DNA from: an uncultured Clostridia bacterium
Lineage (GTDB): Bacteria; Bacillota; Clostridia; Oscillospirales; Oscillospiraceae
Length of the DNA: 64,000 nucleotides
Assembly (NCBI GenBank): GCA_932222125.1
Contig: CAKNZJ010000038.1
Span: 1 to 64,000, forward strand
Direction of reading: 5' to 3'
The notes beneath the pieces were generated by a model. The model did no database searches, had not been told where the DNA came from, and worked only from the letters and a program-made list of their open reading frames with translations. Below are positions 26,533 through 34,925 of this stretch, one piece after another (position 1 is the first letter of the stretch; each line of letters opens with the position of its first letter). Both the position numbers and the translations under genes were made by a program.

Positions 26533-26561
26533 ATTATACACCTCTCCAATGCACTTTTCAA
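26533..26561 (-). promoter_or_regulatory. Promoter of the sigma/anti-sigma operon
   Basis: Minus-strand TTGAAA (26561-26556) and TATAAT (26538-26533) with a 17-base spacer, 70 bases upstream of the sigma gene. It looks like a housekeeping promoter rather than an ECF promoter. Confidence 0.75.
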
Positions 26562-26598
26562 GTTCTCAATCATAAAGCGTCCTTCCCACCTGTTTAAG

Positions 26599-27573
26599 CT
26601 ACAACAGCCAGCAGGCGGCATAGTGTCCCGGTGACAACTCTTTCATAGGTGGCTCCTCCCGGGTACATTTTCCGCCGCACTCCTTGGCATAGGGACAGCG
26701 AGAGGCAAAGCGGCAGCCAGGGGGCGGGTCAATGGGAGAAGGCAACTCCCCCTCCAGCAGCATGCGCTTTTTGCTTCGGGTGACGTCTGGGTCTGGGATG
26801 GGTACAGCCGACATCAAGGTTTGAGTATAGGGGTGCAGTGGGTTGCGCACTAGTTCATTGCTGTCCGCCAACTCTACCAGCTTACCCAAAAACATAACCC
26901 CAATTCGGTTTGAAATGTGCCGTACCACACTGACATCATGGGCAATAAACAGATAAGTCAGCCCCAGTTCCCGCTGCATATCCTCCAGCATGTTGATGAT
27001 CTGACTTTGGATAGATACATCCAGGGCGGAAATGGGCTCGTCACAGACGATAAACTCTGGGTTGGCAGCCAGGGTACGGGCGATGCCCACTCGCTGTTGC
27101 TGGCCCCCAGAAAACTCATGAGGGTACCGGTGCATCTGCTCCTGATTCAGCCCCACCCGAGCCAACAGTTCTATCACCCGCTCTTCCCGCTCCCGCTTAT
27201 TGGCGCACAGGCGATAATTTTTTAGTGGCTCCTCCACAATCTTTCCAATGGTCATGCGGGGATTCAAGGAAGCGGATGGGTCTTGGAATACCATCTGCAT
27301 CTGCATCTTTTGGCGCAGTTCCCGGCGGCTAGCTCGCGTAATGTCCCGGCCGGCGTAAAACACCTGTCCCGAGGTCGGTTTATAAAGGCGCAGGATGGTG
27401 CGGCCCAAGGTGGACTTGCCACAGCCACTCTCCCCCACCAGACCCAAAGTCTCTCCCTGATAAATGGTAAAGTTGACATGATCCACCGCATGGATGCAGC
27501 TCCGTCTGGCCAGCCCATTTCCCACAAAGAAAAACTTACAGAGGTCTTTTACCTCCACCAATGGCTCACGCAT
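26599..27573 (-). CDS. Oligopeptide/dipeptide ABC transporter ATP-binding protein (OppF/DppF type)
   Basis: 324 aa ATPase. Walker A is GESGCGKST, the signature is FSGGQQQRVGIARTL, Walker B is FIVCDEPISALD, and the C-terminal oligopeptide-transporter extension contains a cysteine-rich segment (CRFASRCPYAKECGGKC) seen in Opp/Dpp ATPases. The start at 27573 has GGGGGAGGGAG upstream. An in-frame ATG 24 bases earlier lies inside the preceding gene's end and seems less likely. It overlaps the neighbouring ATPase gene by 8 bases. With the partner ATPase it would energise peptide uptake through the two permeases encoded upstream in the operon. Confidence 0.92.
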   Translation of the reverse strand: MREPLVEVKDLCKFFFVGNGLARRSCIHAVDHVNFTIYQGETLGLVGESGCGKSTLGRTILRLYKPTSGQVFYAGRDITRASRRELRQKMQMQMVFQDPSASLNPRMTIGKIVEEPLKNYRLCANKREREERVIELLARVGLNQEQMHRYPHEFSGGQQQRVGIARTLAANPEFIVCDEPISALDVSIQSQIINMLEDMQRELGLTYLFIAHDVSVVRHISNRIGVMFLGKLVELADSNELVRNPLHPYTQTLMSAVPIPDPDVTRSKKRMLLEGELPSPIDPPPGCRFASRCPYAKECGGKCTREEPPMKELSPGHYAACWLL

Positions 27574-28573
27574 ACGCTCCCTCCCCCCTATCCTCATTCA
27601 GCCAGCAATAGGCGATATGCCCCTGCTCAAATTCCTGCCTGGGTGGCTTTTCTGACCAACACCGCTCCATGCACTGTTCACAGCGGGGGGCAAACGGACA
27701 GCCTACAGGCAACTCCAGCAAATTCACAGGGTTGCCCGGAATGGGGATCAGCCGCTCCTCATGTTCCGGGTCCAAGGTAGGCATGCTCCTTAGCAGGCCC
27801 AGAGTATAGGGATGCTTTGTATGGTAAAACACATCACGCACATTGCCCTGCTCCACCACATGACCGGCGTACATCACCGTGACACTGTCACAGATTTCTG
27901 CCACAACCCCCAGGTTGTGGGTGATAAAGATCACCGCCATTCCGGTCTCTTGTTGGATATGTTTTATCACATCTAGAATCTGGGCCTGAATGGTTACATC
28001 CAGAGCGGTGGTCGGCTCGTCAGCGATGAGCAGCTTTGGATGGCAAATAATACCCATGGCGATCATCACCCGCTGCCGCATACCGCCACTGAGCTCATGG
28101 GGGTACTGTTTTAATCGTTTCTCTGGCTGGGTGATCCCCACATGGGTGAGCATCTCAATAGCCCTTCGGCGAGCCTCCTGTTTGGTCATCTTCTCATCAT
28201 GGACCTGTAATGCCTCCATGAGCTGCCGCCCGATAGTATACACCGGGTTAAGGCTGGTCATAGGATTCTGAAAGATGATGCCGGCCTCCTTGCCACGAAA
28301 ACGCACTCTCTCCCTTTCAGTCAGCTCCAGCAGCTCCCGCCCCTCAAAAAGAATGCTCCCCGACTTCACCACCGCATTCTTGGGCAGCAGCCCCATAATG
28401 GTAAATGCCTCCACCGTTTTGCCTGAACCACTCTCCCCCACAATTCCCATCACCTCGTGCTTGTGCAGGGTATAGCTGATCCCATTCACTGCCTCTACCA
28501 TACCTGCGGGAGTGGAAAAGGCCACATGCAGGTTTTGGACTGACAGCAGAACATCATTTTTTGCGTCCTTCAT
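27566..28573 (-). CDS. Oligopeptide/dipeptide ABC transporter ATP-binding protein (OppD/DppD type)
   Basis: 335 aa ATPase with Walker A GESGSGKT, signature LSGGMRQRVMIAMGI, Walker B LLIADEPTTALD, and the C-terminal peptide-transporter extension with clustered cysteines (CPFAPRCEQCMERCW). The start at 28573 is supported by GGAGGG just upstream. The long frame to 28738 overlaps the permease gene and is not used. It lies between the OppC-like permease and the OppF-like ATPase, the standard operon order. Cysteine clusters of this kind are reported to bind iron-sulfur clusters in some Dpp ATPases. That may apply here but is not shown by sequence alone. Confidence 0.92.
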   Translation of the reverse strand: MKDAKNDVLLSVQNLHVAFSTPAGMVEAVNGISYTLHKHEVMGIVGESGSGKTVEAFTIMGLLPKNAVVKSGSILFEGRELLELTERERVRFRGKEAGIIFQNPMTSLNPVYTIGRQLMEALQVHDEKMTKQEARRRAIEMLTHVGITQPEKRLKQYPHELSGGMRQRVMIAMGIICHPKLLIADEPTTALDVTIQAQILDVIKHIQQETGMAVIFITHNLGVVAEICDSVTVMYAGHVVEQGNVRDVFYHTKHPYTLGLLRSMPTLDPEHEERLIPIPGNPVNLLELPVGCPFAPRCEQCMERCWSEKPPRQEFEQGHIAYCWLNEDRGEGAYA

Positions 28574-28584
28574 CTCGGCCCTCC

Positions 28585-29463
28585 TTACACTTCCATCCGG
28601 GGATCCAACGCGTCCCGGAGTCCATCCCCCAACAGGTTGAGAGAGAAGATGGAGAAAAAGATAGCCAATCCCGGGGCAATCACCATATAAGAATAGTCCC
28701 GCATGTACCCACGCCCGTCCGAGAGCATCTTGCCCCACTCTGGAGTGGATGAGTCTACCCCCAATCCCAAGAAGCTCAGGGAGGACACCGATAACACCGC
28801 GGCGGCAAAAATCAGGGTGGCCTGTACGATCACCGGCCCCAGGCAGTTGCGCAGGATATGCCGGAATAAGATCAACACGGTGGGCGTTCCAATGATCTGT
28901 GCCGCCTGAACATACTCTGTATTGCGCACGCTCATCACAGAAGAACGCACCACCCGGGCAAACTTGGGCACGTTTGATATCCCGATGGCCATGACCAAAT
29001 TGACGGCGCTATTGCCCAAAGCCACTACAATGGCAATGGCCAGCAGCATAGAAGGAAGGCACATAGTGATATCCATAACCGCCATAATAGCGGTGTCTAA
29101 AAAGCCGCCAAAATACCCAGATATCGCCCCAAAAATGCCGCCAAACACCACTGCAAACAACGTGGAGGCAAACCCAATGAGCAAGGTATACCGCGCTCCA
29201 AACAGAATCCGGGCAAAGATATCCCGTCCCTGCTCATCGGTGCCAAACCAATGGGCAGCGCCCGGGGACATCAGCCGCTCCACCACATTAATATTAAGGG
29301 CATCGCTGTCGTAGTCAAAAAACAAATCCACACTTGCGGCACCCAGAAGAATGATCAGAAACATGACCAGTCCCACCACTGCCATCCGATTCTGAAAAAA
29401 GCGCCGGACTGCATTTCGGGACTGAATGGAACGTACCTCTCGTATCTTTGCCATGTCCCTCAT
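28585..29463 (-). CDS. Oligopeptide ABC transporter permease (OppC/DppC type)
   Basis: 292 aa with six predicted membrane segments. The N-terminal OppC_N region (NRMAVVGLVMFLIILLGAAS) is followed by GTDEQGRDIFARILFGARYT, characteristic of the C-type permease, and by the EAA loop near PEWGKMLSDGR. The ATG overlaps the stop of the B-type permease by 4 bases and AAAGGGGG lies upstream. It forms the translocation channel with the B-type subunit. Substrate cannot be assigned beyond the peptide/nickel family. Confidence 0.93.
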   Translation of the reverse strand: MRDMAKIREVRSIQSRNAVRRFFQNRMAVVGLVMFLIILLGAASVDLFFDYDSDALNINVVERLMSPGAAHWFGTDEQGRDIFARILFGARYTLLIGFASTLFAVVFGGIFGAISGYFGGFLDTAIMAVMDITMCLPSMLLAIAIVVALGNSAVNLVMAIGISNVPKFARVVRSSVMSVRNTEYVQAAQIIGTPTVLILFRHILRNCLGPVIVQATLIFAAAVLSVSSLSFLGLGVDSSTPEWGKMLSDGRGYMRDYSYMVIAPGLAIFFSIFSLNLLGDGLRDALDPRMEV

Positions 29464-30395
29464 GCCCCCTTTGTCATCAAGCTTTTCAACCTTGGATCAA
29501 TGTACAACATCAGAATATCCACGATCATATTGCATATCCCAATCGCTAGAGCCATCAACACAATGCAACCAAGAACGGATGGGATATCCCGCTGATTGAT
29601 GCTGTCTATCAACATCAATCCGATCCCTTGATAACTGAATACGCTTTCTGTCAAAATGCTGCCGCCCATTTGGCTGCCCACGTTCATACCCACCATAGTG
29701 ATCACAGGCAGCATGCTGTTTTTCATGGCATGGTGGTAAATGGTCCCTCCATAGGTGACCCCCTTGGCCTTGGCCGTTCGTATGTAATCCTGACTCATAG
29801 TCTCCAGCATGGACGATCGCGTCATACGCATGGTGCTGGCCATAAAGGAGGCGCACAGGGTGAGGCAAGGCAGAACCAGTCCTCTCAAGGTTATGCTGCC
29901 CAGGGAGTCAAACCAGCCCAGCCGGACGCTGAACAGCAGCATCAACATCAGCCCCAGCCAAAAAGAAGGCAGGGCAATGCCAATGGAACACAGTCCTTGA
30001 AGGGTGTTGGCCAGGATGGATCTGGGACGAATGGCGCAATAGACTCCCATTGGTATGCTGATAATCGTACACAGTGCCATACTGCACCCCACCAGCACCA
30101 AAGTCCGGGGAAAACGAGCCAATAGCTGTACCGCCACCGGACTGCCTGTCAGATAGGATATGCCAAAGTCCCCCCGTAGCAGTCCGCCGATATAGCTGAA
30201 GTACTGGACCAGGAAGGGACGGTTCAGCCCCAGAGATTCCCGCAGAGACTCCGCACCCTCTGCCGTATAGTTCACCCCTAGAATAAACTGTGTGACATCG
30301 CCCGGTAAGAAGTAGAAGATCAGGTAAATAATAAAGGTGACGCCCAGCATGACCACACCAAGAGAGATCAGGCGCTTAATAATATATCGGAGCAT
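29460..30395 (-). CDS. Oligopeptide ABC transporter permease (OppB/DppB type)
   Basis: 311 aa membrane protein starting MLRYIIKRLISLGVVMLGVT, the typical N-terminus of B-type permeases, with six hydrophobic segments and the loop DYIRTAKAKGVTYG that contacts the ATPases. Two ATG codons are close together. The one at 30395 has GGAAAGGGG at a proper 6-base distance, whereas for 30401 the ribosome site would abut the start. It follows the binding-protein gene after a hairpin and precedes the C-type permease with a 4-base overlap. Confidence 0.93.
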   Translation of the reverse strand: MLRYIIKRLISLGVVMLGVTFIIYLIFYFLPGDVTQFILGVNYTAEGAESLRESLGLNRPFLVQYFSYIGGLLRGDFGISYLTGSPVAVQLLARFPRTLVLVGCSMALCTIISIPMGVYCAIRPRSILANTLQGLCSIGIALPSFWLGLMLMLLFSVRLGWFDSLGSITLRGLVLPCLTLCASFMASTMRMTRSSMLETMSQDYIRTAKAKGVTYGGTIYHHAMKNSMLPVITMVGMNVGSQMGGSILTESVFSYQGIGLMLIDSINQRDIPSVLGCIVLMALAIGICNMIVDILMLYIDPRLKSLMTKGA

Positions 30396-30431
30396 AAACA
30401 TCCCCTTTCCCGCAGTGTTTGGATAAGATAC

Positions 30432-30473
30432 GAAAGCGCCTGGGACGCTTTTGGCAGCAGTCCCAGGGCTTTC
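30432..30473 (-). terminator. Intercistronic hairpin in the peptide transporter operon
   Basis: GAAAGC plus CCTGGGAC pairs with GTCCCAGG plus GCTTTC around a 13-base loop, between the binding-protein gene and the first permease gene. There is no T-run. Such hairpins usually stabilise the upstream mRNA so that binding protein exceeds permease. Confidence 0.6.
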
Positions 30474-30494
30474 TTGGATACAGATGCTACTCTT

Positions 30495-32045
30495 TTAATA
30501 ATGCAGCTTATATAGATGGATCAGACCTTCCCCATCCAGAGACACACCCTTGAGTTCGCTGTTAGCCAACACATAGGTGTTTGGCACATAGATGGGCACC
30601 CAAGGAGCGGCCTGATCGATGATAGACACCGCCTGACTGTACAGCTCTACCCGTTTATCACTGTCACTGGTCTCCCTGGCAGACTGAAGCAGTGCGTCCA
30701 CCTCATCGCTCTGATAGTTGCTCCAGTTATAGGTGGCACCCTGGGTAAACAGTCTGGGCAGCACCAGCTCAGCGTCAGCTAACGCACCCCACTGGGCGGC
30801 AAAGACCGGGCACTGATGATTGGCAAAGCTGTCCATACGGATGCCCACGTCACGGCGTTCCACCTTGGCGGTGATACCGATCTGTCTCAGATAGCTCTGG
30901 GCGGTGGTGGCAATGGTCTCGGCAATATCAGAGAAAACCACGATGGTGGTCTCAAAACCATCGGGATAACCGGCCTGGGCCAGCAGCTCCTTGGCCTTCT
31001 CCACATTGTGCTCATAACCGGCAGGGTTCTCCTCTACATAACCCAGCGTGCTGGGCGGGATCACGGTATAGGACACAGTGCCAAGTCCATTGGCCGCCAC
31101 AGTCAGGATGCCCTCCCGGTCTAGGGCATAGGCCACAGCCTGACGGACCAGTTCATTGTCAAATGGGGCCATGGTGACATCAAAACCGATGTATTGAATG
31201 GTGGTACCCGCCTTCTCATGCAGCTTCACCTTGTTATCCCTCTGAACCGTTTCATAGTCCGGGGTGGCAAAGGCAGTGCTGATGTCCGCTTCACCAGTCT
31301 GCACCAGAACGGTGCGGGAGCTGTCCTCAGCCACGTTTCGGAACGTCAAAGAATCGTTCTGGGCGGCAGTGTCGGGATCAAAGTAGTCTGTGTTTTTGGA
31401 AACGGTGACGCTGACGCCCTCCTCCCGGCCAGTAAGCACGTAGCGGCCGCTGGTCACCGGCTGGCTCCAATCGCCGGAGCTCTCCACCTGCTCTAAGTAG
31501 GTCTTTGGCAAAATGGCAGAACCAGGATGAGCCAGGGCCTGATACAGCGCGGGGCTGGGACCCGTGGTGGTGATCGTGACCTCATAGTCTCCGGTGGCCC
31601 GGATCGTGTCCACCGTGGCCATCAAATTGGCAAACACCTCGCTCTGATGAGCCCGTTCCAGGGAGTAAGCTACGTCCTCTGCGGTAATCTCGGCGCCGTC
31701 AGAGAACTTGGCCCCCTGTCTAATGGTAAATACATACTGAGTGTCAGACACTTCCTCATAGTGATCCACCAGCTCGGGAACAGGCTGCATATCCTCGTCA
31801 GTGTCAAATAAGCGGCTGTAAATCAGCCGATATATAATCTGATCCTGCAAAGCGGAGCTGCCAATGGGGTCATAGGTGGTCAGGTCCTGGACCATAGCCA
31901 CCACTAAGTCGTTGTCCCGAGCCTCAACAGCTCCGCTGGCGGAGCCGGAACTGGCCGGGTCCATCTGGCCACAGGCGGACAGCACAGCCAACACCAGGGT
32001 GGCGGACAGTAGCGTGGCAAGCAGCCGTCTCAATAAGTTTTTCAT
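30495..32045 (-). CDS. Peptide ABC transporter substrate-binding lipoprotein (OppA/DppA type)
   Basis: 516 aa. The signal peptide ends in the lipobox LSAC, with Cys25 as the lipidated residue. The mature protein is an SBP_bac_5 family member (FTIRQGAKFSDGAEITAEDVAYSLERA is diagnostic), which binds oligopeptides or related ligands outside the membrane and delivers them to the permeases. It is the first gene of a five-gene operon with two permeases and two ATPases. A consensus promoter lies 60 bases upstream. The ligand cannot be read from sequence. Confidence 0.93.
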   Translation of the reverse strand: MKNLLRRLLATLLSATLVLAVLSACGQMDPASSGSASGAVEARDNDLVVAMVQDLTTYDPIGSSALQDQIIYRLIYSRLFDTDEDMQPVPELVDHYEEVSDTQYVFTIRQGAKFSDGAEITAEDVAYSLERAHQSEVFANLMATVDTIRATGDYEVTITTTGPSPALYQALAHPGSAILPKTYLEQVESSGDWSQPVTSGRYVLTGREEGVSVTVSKNTDYFDPDTAAQNDSLTFRNVAEDSSRTVLVQTGEADISTAFATPDYETVQRDNKVKLHEKAGTTIQYIGFDVTMAPFDNELVRQAVAYALDREGILTVAANGLGTVSYTVIPPSTLGYVEENPAGYEHNVEKAKELLAQAGYPDGFETTIVVFSDIAETIATTAQSYLRQIGITAKVERRDVGIRMDSFANHQCPVFAAQWGALADAELVLPRLFTQGATYNWSNYQSDEVDALLQSARETSDSDKRVELYSQAVSIIDQAAPWVPIYVPNTYVLANSELKGVSLDGEGLIHLYKLHY

Positions 32046-32102
32046 GTAATTTCCCTTCCTTCCAACCGTTTTGAATACTGTATTCCTATCGGATTTATAG
32101 GC

Positions 32103-32131
32103 ATTGTACCATCTTTTTCAATCAATGTCAA
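32103..32131 (-). promoter_or_regulatory. Promoter of the peptide transporter operon
   Basis: Minus-strand TTGACA (32131-32126) and TACAAT (32108-32103) with 17 bases between them, near consensus. Confidence 0.8.
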
Positions 32132-32224
32132 AATAAAATATATTACCATGATAACATTTTTTCCAGTGCCTTGCAAGTTTCTTTTCCCCCGCGCCGTACC
32201 CCGGTATCATCTCTCAAAATTCTA

Positions 32225-32252
32225 TTTACTTTTCCAAAAACCAGGGTATAAT
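32225..32252 (+). promoter_or_regulatory. Promoter of the SDR gene
   Basis: TTTACT (32225-32230) and TATAAT (32247-32252), spacer 16 bases, 66 bases before the SDR start, divergent from the peptide transporter promoter. Confidence 0.65.
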
Positions 32253-32318
32253 GCAAGATAGAAGGTTTATCCTCCCAGCATTCCATGTTCCACAACGAAT
32301 CAATAAGGAGATGATATT

Positions 32319-33119
32319 ATGGGATTCCTAACCGGTAAAACAGCAATCATCACTGGCGCAGGCCGCGCGGTATTAAAGAATGGGCGATGCGGCTCCATCG
32401 GCTATGGCATCGCTACCGCATATGCCAAAGAGGGCGCAAATTTGGTTATCACTGGGCGCAATGTAAAAAAACTGGAGGACGCCAAGGAAGAGCTGGAGCG
32501 GCTCTATAACATCAAAGTACTCCCCATCCAGGCAGATGTCAGCGCCAAGTCGGACAACCTGGCTGTGGTACAGAGCGTGGTGGACAAGGCCATGGAAGTC
32601 TTTGGCCGTATCGACGTACTCATCAATAACGCTCAGGCCTCCGCCTCTGGGGTCACCCTGGCAGATCACACCACGGAGCAGTTTGACCTGTCCCTCTATT
32701 CCGGTCTATACGCCGCGTTCTACTATATGAAAGCCTGCTATCCCCATCTCAAGGAGACCAAGGGTTCTGTCATTAACTTCGCCTCCGGCGCCGGCCTGTT
32801 TGGCAACTATGGGCAGTGCGCTTACGCAGCCGCCAAAGAGGGTATCCGTGGACTCACCCGGGTGGCGGCCACCGAGTGGGCCCAAGACGGCATCAACGTG
32901 AACATCGTCTGCCCCCTGGCCTGGACCGCCCAGTTAGAGCAATTCCAGGAGGCCTATCCGGAAGCATATAAGGCCAATGTCCACACCCCGCCCGCCGGCC
33001 ATTTTGGTGATCCAGAGCTGGAGATCGGCCGGGTGTGCGTCCAACTGGCATCCCCAGACTTCAAATATATGACCGGCGAGACGCTGACCCTGGAAGGTGG
33101 CCTTGGACAGCGTCCGTAA
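32319..33119 (+). CDS. SDR family NAD(P)-dependent oxidoreductase
   Basis: 266 aa short-chain dehydrogenase/reductase. The Rossmann motif is present, but the glycine loop is stretched: TGAGRAV, then LKNGRCGSIGYGIA, about eight residues longer than the usual TGxxxGIG. NNAQ replaces the common NNAG, a serine lies in INFASGAG, and the catalytic YAAAK follows. AAGGAG stands 8 bases before the ATG. It is a single gene between the peptide transporter and metY with its own promoter and terminator. Substrate unknown. Confidence 0.88.
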   Translation: MGFLTGKTAIITGAGRAVLKNGRCGSIGYGIATAYAKEGANLVITGRNVKKLEDAKEELERLYNIKVLPIQADVSAKSDNLAVVQSVVDKAMEVFGRIDVLINNAQASASGVTLADHTTEQFDLSLYSGLYAAFYYMKACYPHLKETKGSVINFASGAGLFGNYGQCAYAAAKEGIRGLTRVAATEWAQDGINVNIVCPLAWTAQLEQFQEAYPEAYKANVHTPPAGHFGDPELEIGRVCVQLASPDFKYMTGETLTLEGGLGQRP

Positions 33120-33150
33120 TGGAGCGCCTCAGTTCATCCCAATATCAATT

Positions 33151-33187
33151 TTAGGGGAAGGCCCGCAGGCAGCGGACCTTCCCCTAT
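33151..33187. terminator. Bidirectional terminator between the SDR gene and metY
   Basis: AGGGGAAGG and CCTTCCCCT form a 9-bp stem, extended by CCGC/GCGG around a short loop, at the convergent junction. Short T-rich flanks are present on both sides. Confidence 0.75.
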
Positions 33188-33239
33188 TTCCGTTCCAGCC
33201 TGCCCAACTGCAGGACAATGGAATGAAGCAGATGCTCAC

Positions 33240-34532
33240 TCAGCCCTTCACCTTGACAAATGCCTGCTCCAGATCAGCGAGAATATCATCGATGTGCTCG
33301 GTGCCAATGGACAGCCGGATAGTGTTTGGTTTGATGCCCTGCTCCTCCAATTCCCGGTCATTAAGCTGGGAGTGGGTGGTGGTGGCGGGATGAATGACCA
33401 ACGACTTCACATCCGCCACGTTGGCCAGCAAAGAGAAAATCTCCAGGCTGTCGATGAACCTATGTGCCTCCGCCTGGCCGCCCTTGATCCCAAAGGTAAA
33501 AATAGATGCCCCTCCCTTGGGGAAGTACTTTTGATAGAGGGCATGGTCAGGATGGTTGGATAAGGAGGGATGATTGACATACTCTACCTGGGGATGTCCA
33601 GCCAGATACTCCACCACCCGCTTGGCATTTTCAGCATGCCGTTCCAGCCGGAGCGAGAGCGTCTCCACACCTTGCAGGAGCAGGAACGCATTGAACGGCG
33701 AGATGGCCGCGCCGGTATCCCGCAGCAAAATCGCGCGAATATAGGTGACAAAGGCGGCAGCGCCGGCGGCATCCACAAATGATACCCCATGATAGCTGGG
33801 ATTTGGGTCGGCAATGGGCCGGTACTTTCCACTGGCCCGCCAGTCAAATTTTCCCGAGTCTACGATGATTCCGCCTAACGTAGTCCCGTGTCCCCCAATA
33901 AATTTGGTCGCAGAGTGGACCACGATATCCGCGCCATGCTCAATGGGCCGGATTAGATAGGGCGTGCCAAAGGTATTGTCAATGACCAAGGGCAGACCAT
34001 GCCGGTGGGCAATGTCAGCTATCTTATCAATGTCCGGTATATCAGAATTGGGATTACCCAAGGTCTCAATAAAGACCGCTTTGGTGTTGGCACGGATGGC
34101 CTCCTCTACCTCCCTCTCATTATGAATATCCACAAAGGTGGTCTCCACCCCAAACAGCGGCAGGGTATGAGCCAGCAAGTTATAGGTGCCCCCATAGATA
34201 GTCTTTTGGGCAATGATGTGAGCCCCTGCTCCGGCCAGGGCCTGAATGGTATAGGTAATGGCCGCCGCTCCAGAAGCCAACGCCAAAGCGGCCACCCCGC
34301 CTTCCAGGGCTGCCAGCCGCTTCTCCAGCACCTCCTGGGTTGAGTTGGTCAACCTGCCATAGATGTTACCACTGTCGGCAAGCTCAAAACGGGCGGCGGC
34401 ATGGGCAGCGTTGTGGAATACATACGACGCGGTCTGATAGATTGGTACTGCCCGGGCATCTGTAGCTGAATCGGCTTGTTCCTGCCCCACATGAAGCTGA
34501 AGTGTCTCAAATTTGTATTGATGATCGCTCAT
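33240..34532 (-). CDS. metY: O-acetylhomoserine sulfhydrylase/aminocarboxypropyltransferase
   Basis: 430 aa Cys/Met-metabolism PLP enzyme that makes homocysteine from O-acetylhomoserine and sulfide. ETLQLHVGQ at the N-terminus, NIYGRLTNSTQEVLE, and the cofactor-lysine motif HSATKFIGGHG are typical of MetY rather than of MetB/MetC, as is the length. The ATG at 34532 has GAGGAAA 7 bases upstream and is preferred over 34547. A transcribed leader with a terminator (34635-34666) lies upstream and may control the gene. The divergent metA would supply its substrate, so the pair form a direct-sulfhydrylation route to methionine. Confidence 0.93.
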   Translation of the reverse strand: MSDHQYKFETLQLHVGQEQADSATDARAVPIYQTASYVFHNAAHAAARFELADSGNIYGRLTNSTQEVLEKRLAALEGGVAALALASGAAAITYTIQALAGAGAHIIAQKTIYGGTYNLLAHTLPLFGVETTFVDIHNEREVEEAIRANTKAVFIETLGNPNSDIPDIDKIADIAHRHGLPLVIDNTFGTPYLIRPIEHGADIVVHSATKFIGGHGTTLGGIIVDSGKFDWRASGKYRPIADPNPSYHGVSFVDAAGAAAFVTYIRAILLRDTGAAISPFNAFLLLQGVETLSLRLERHAENAKRVVEYLAGHPQVEYVNHPSLSNHPDHALYQKYFPKGGASIFTFGIKGGQAEAHRFIDSLEIFSLLANVADVKSLVIHPATTTHSQLNDRELEEQGIKPNTIRLSIGTEHIDDILADLEQAFVKVKG

Positions 34533-34634
34533 AATCTGTTTCCTCATTTCTAATATGGTGCCAGCACATGCCGTACGCCGTACAGCAGCTGACTATTATT
34601 GTTTGACAAGATGTACGCTCGGAAAAATAGGAAC

Positions 34635-34821
34635 AAAAAAACCGGGACCTACCACTAGGCTCCCGGACAAATATATGGCTAGTATAGGCAATTAAGCGTA
34701 GACAAGGAACCCAGCCATATGACATGCCCGGGAGCTTGACATTCGTCCACAGCGAAAATTACTTCTCAACAGTTGAAGCAGTCCAGTTTTTATCGTTACC
34801 ACCTCATTCTTTTATGATTTG
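34635..34821 (-). ncRNA. Structured leader RNA or stand-alone ncRNA upstream of metY
   Basis: About 190 nt transcribed from a consensus promoter. It ends in an intrinsic terminator: CCGGGA and TCCCGG enclose CCTA/TAGG, followed by seven U (34635-34666). Upstream, GCUCCCGG (34734-34727) could pair with the terminator's left strand CCGGGAGC, giving an alternative fold. Another long-range helix joins CAUAUGGCU with AGCCAUAUA. It does not match the SAM-I, T-box or cobalamin consensus that I know. It could be a riboswitch-like attenuator of metY, or an independent ncRNA; the raiA class is one to test, but my recall is not good enough to claim a match. Confidence 0.6.
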
Positions 34822-34827
34822 GGAAAT

Positions 34828-34856
34828 AGTATATCCCAGCACACCAGTCTTGTCAA
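34828..34856 (-). promoter_or_regulatory. Promoter of the metY leader
   Basis: Minus-strand TTGACA (34856-34851) and TATACT (34833-34828) with a 17-base spacer; nearly perfect sigma-A promoter. Its -35 box lies 33 bases from the -35 box of the divergent metA promoter. Confidence 0.9.
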
Positions 34857-34889
34857 TAGGCAAACCGGCCTGACCAGCCAAAATTTTCA

Positions 34890-34919
34890 TTGACACCAAA
34901 AGCCCCCTTGTGGTAATAT
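34890..34919 (+). promoter_or_regulatory. Promoter of the metA leader
   Basis: TTGACA (34890-34895) and TAATAT (34914-34919), spacer 18 bases. Transcription would begin near 34926, giving an untranslated leader of about 237 nt before metA. Confidence 0.85.
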
Positions 34920-34925
34920 GAACCA

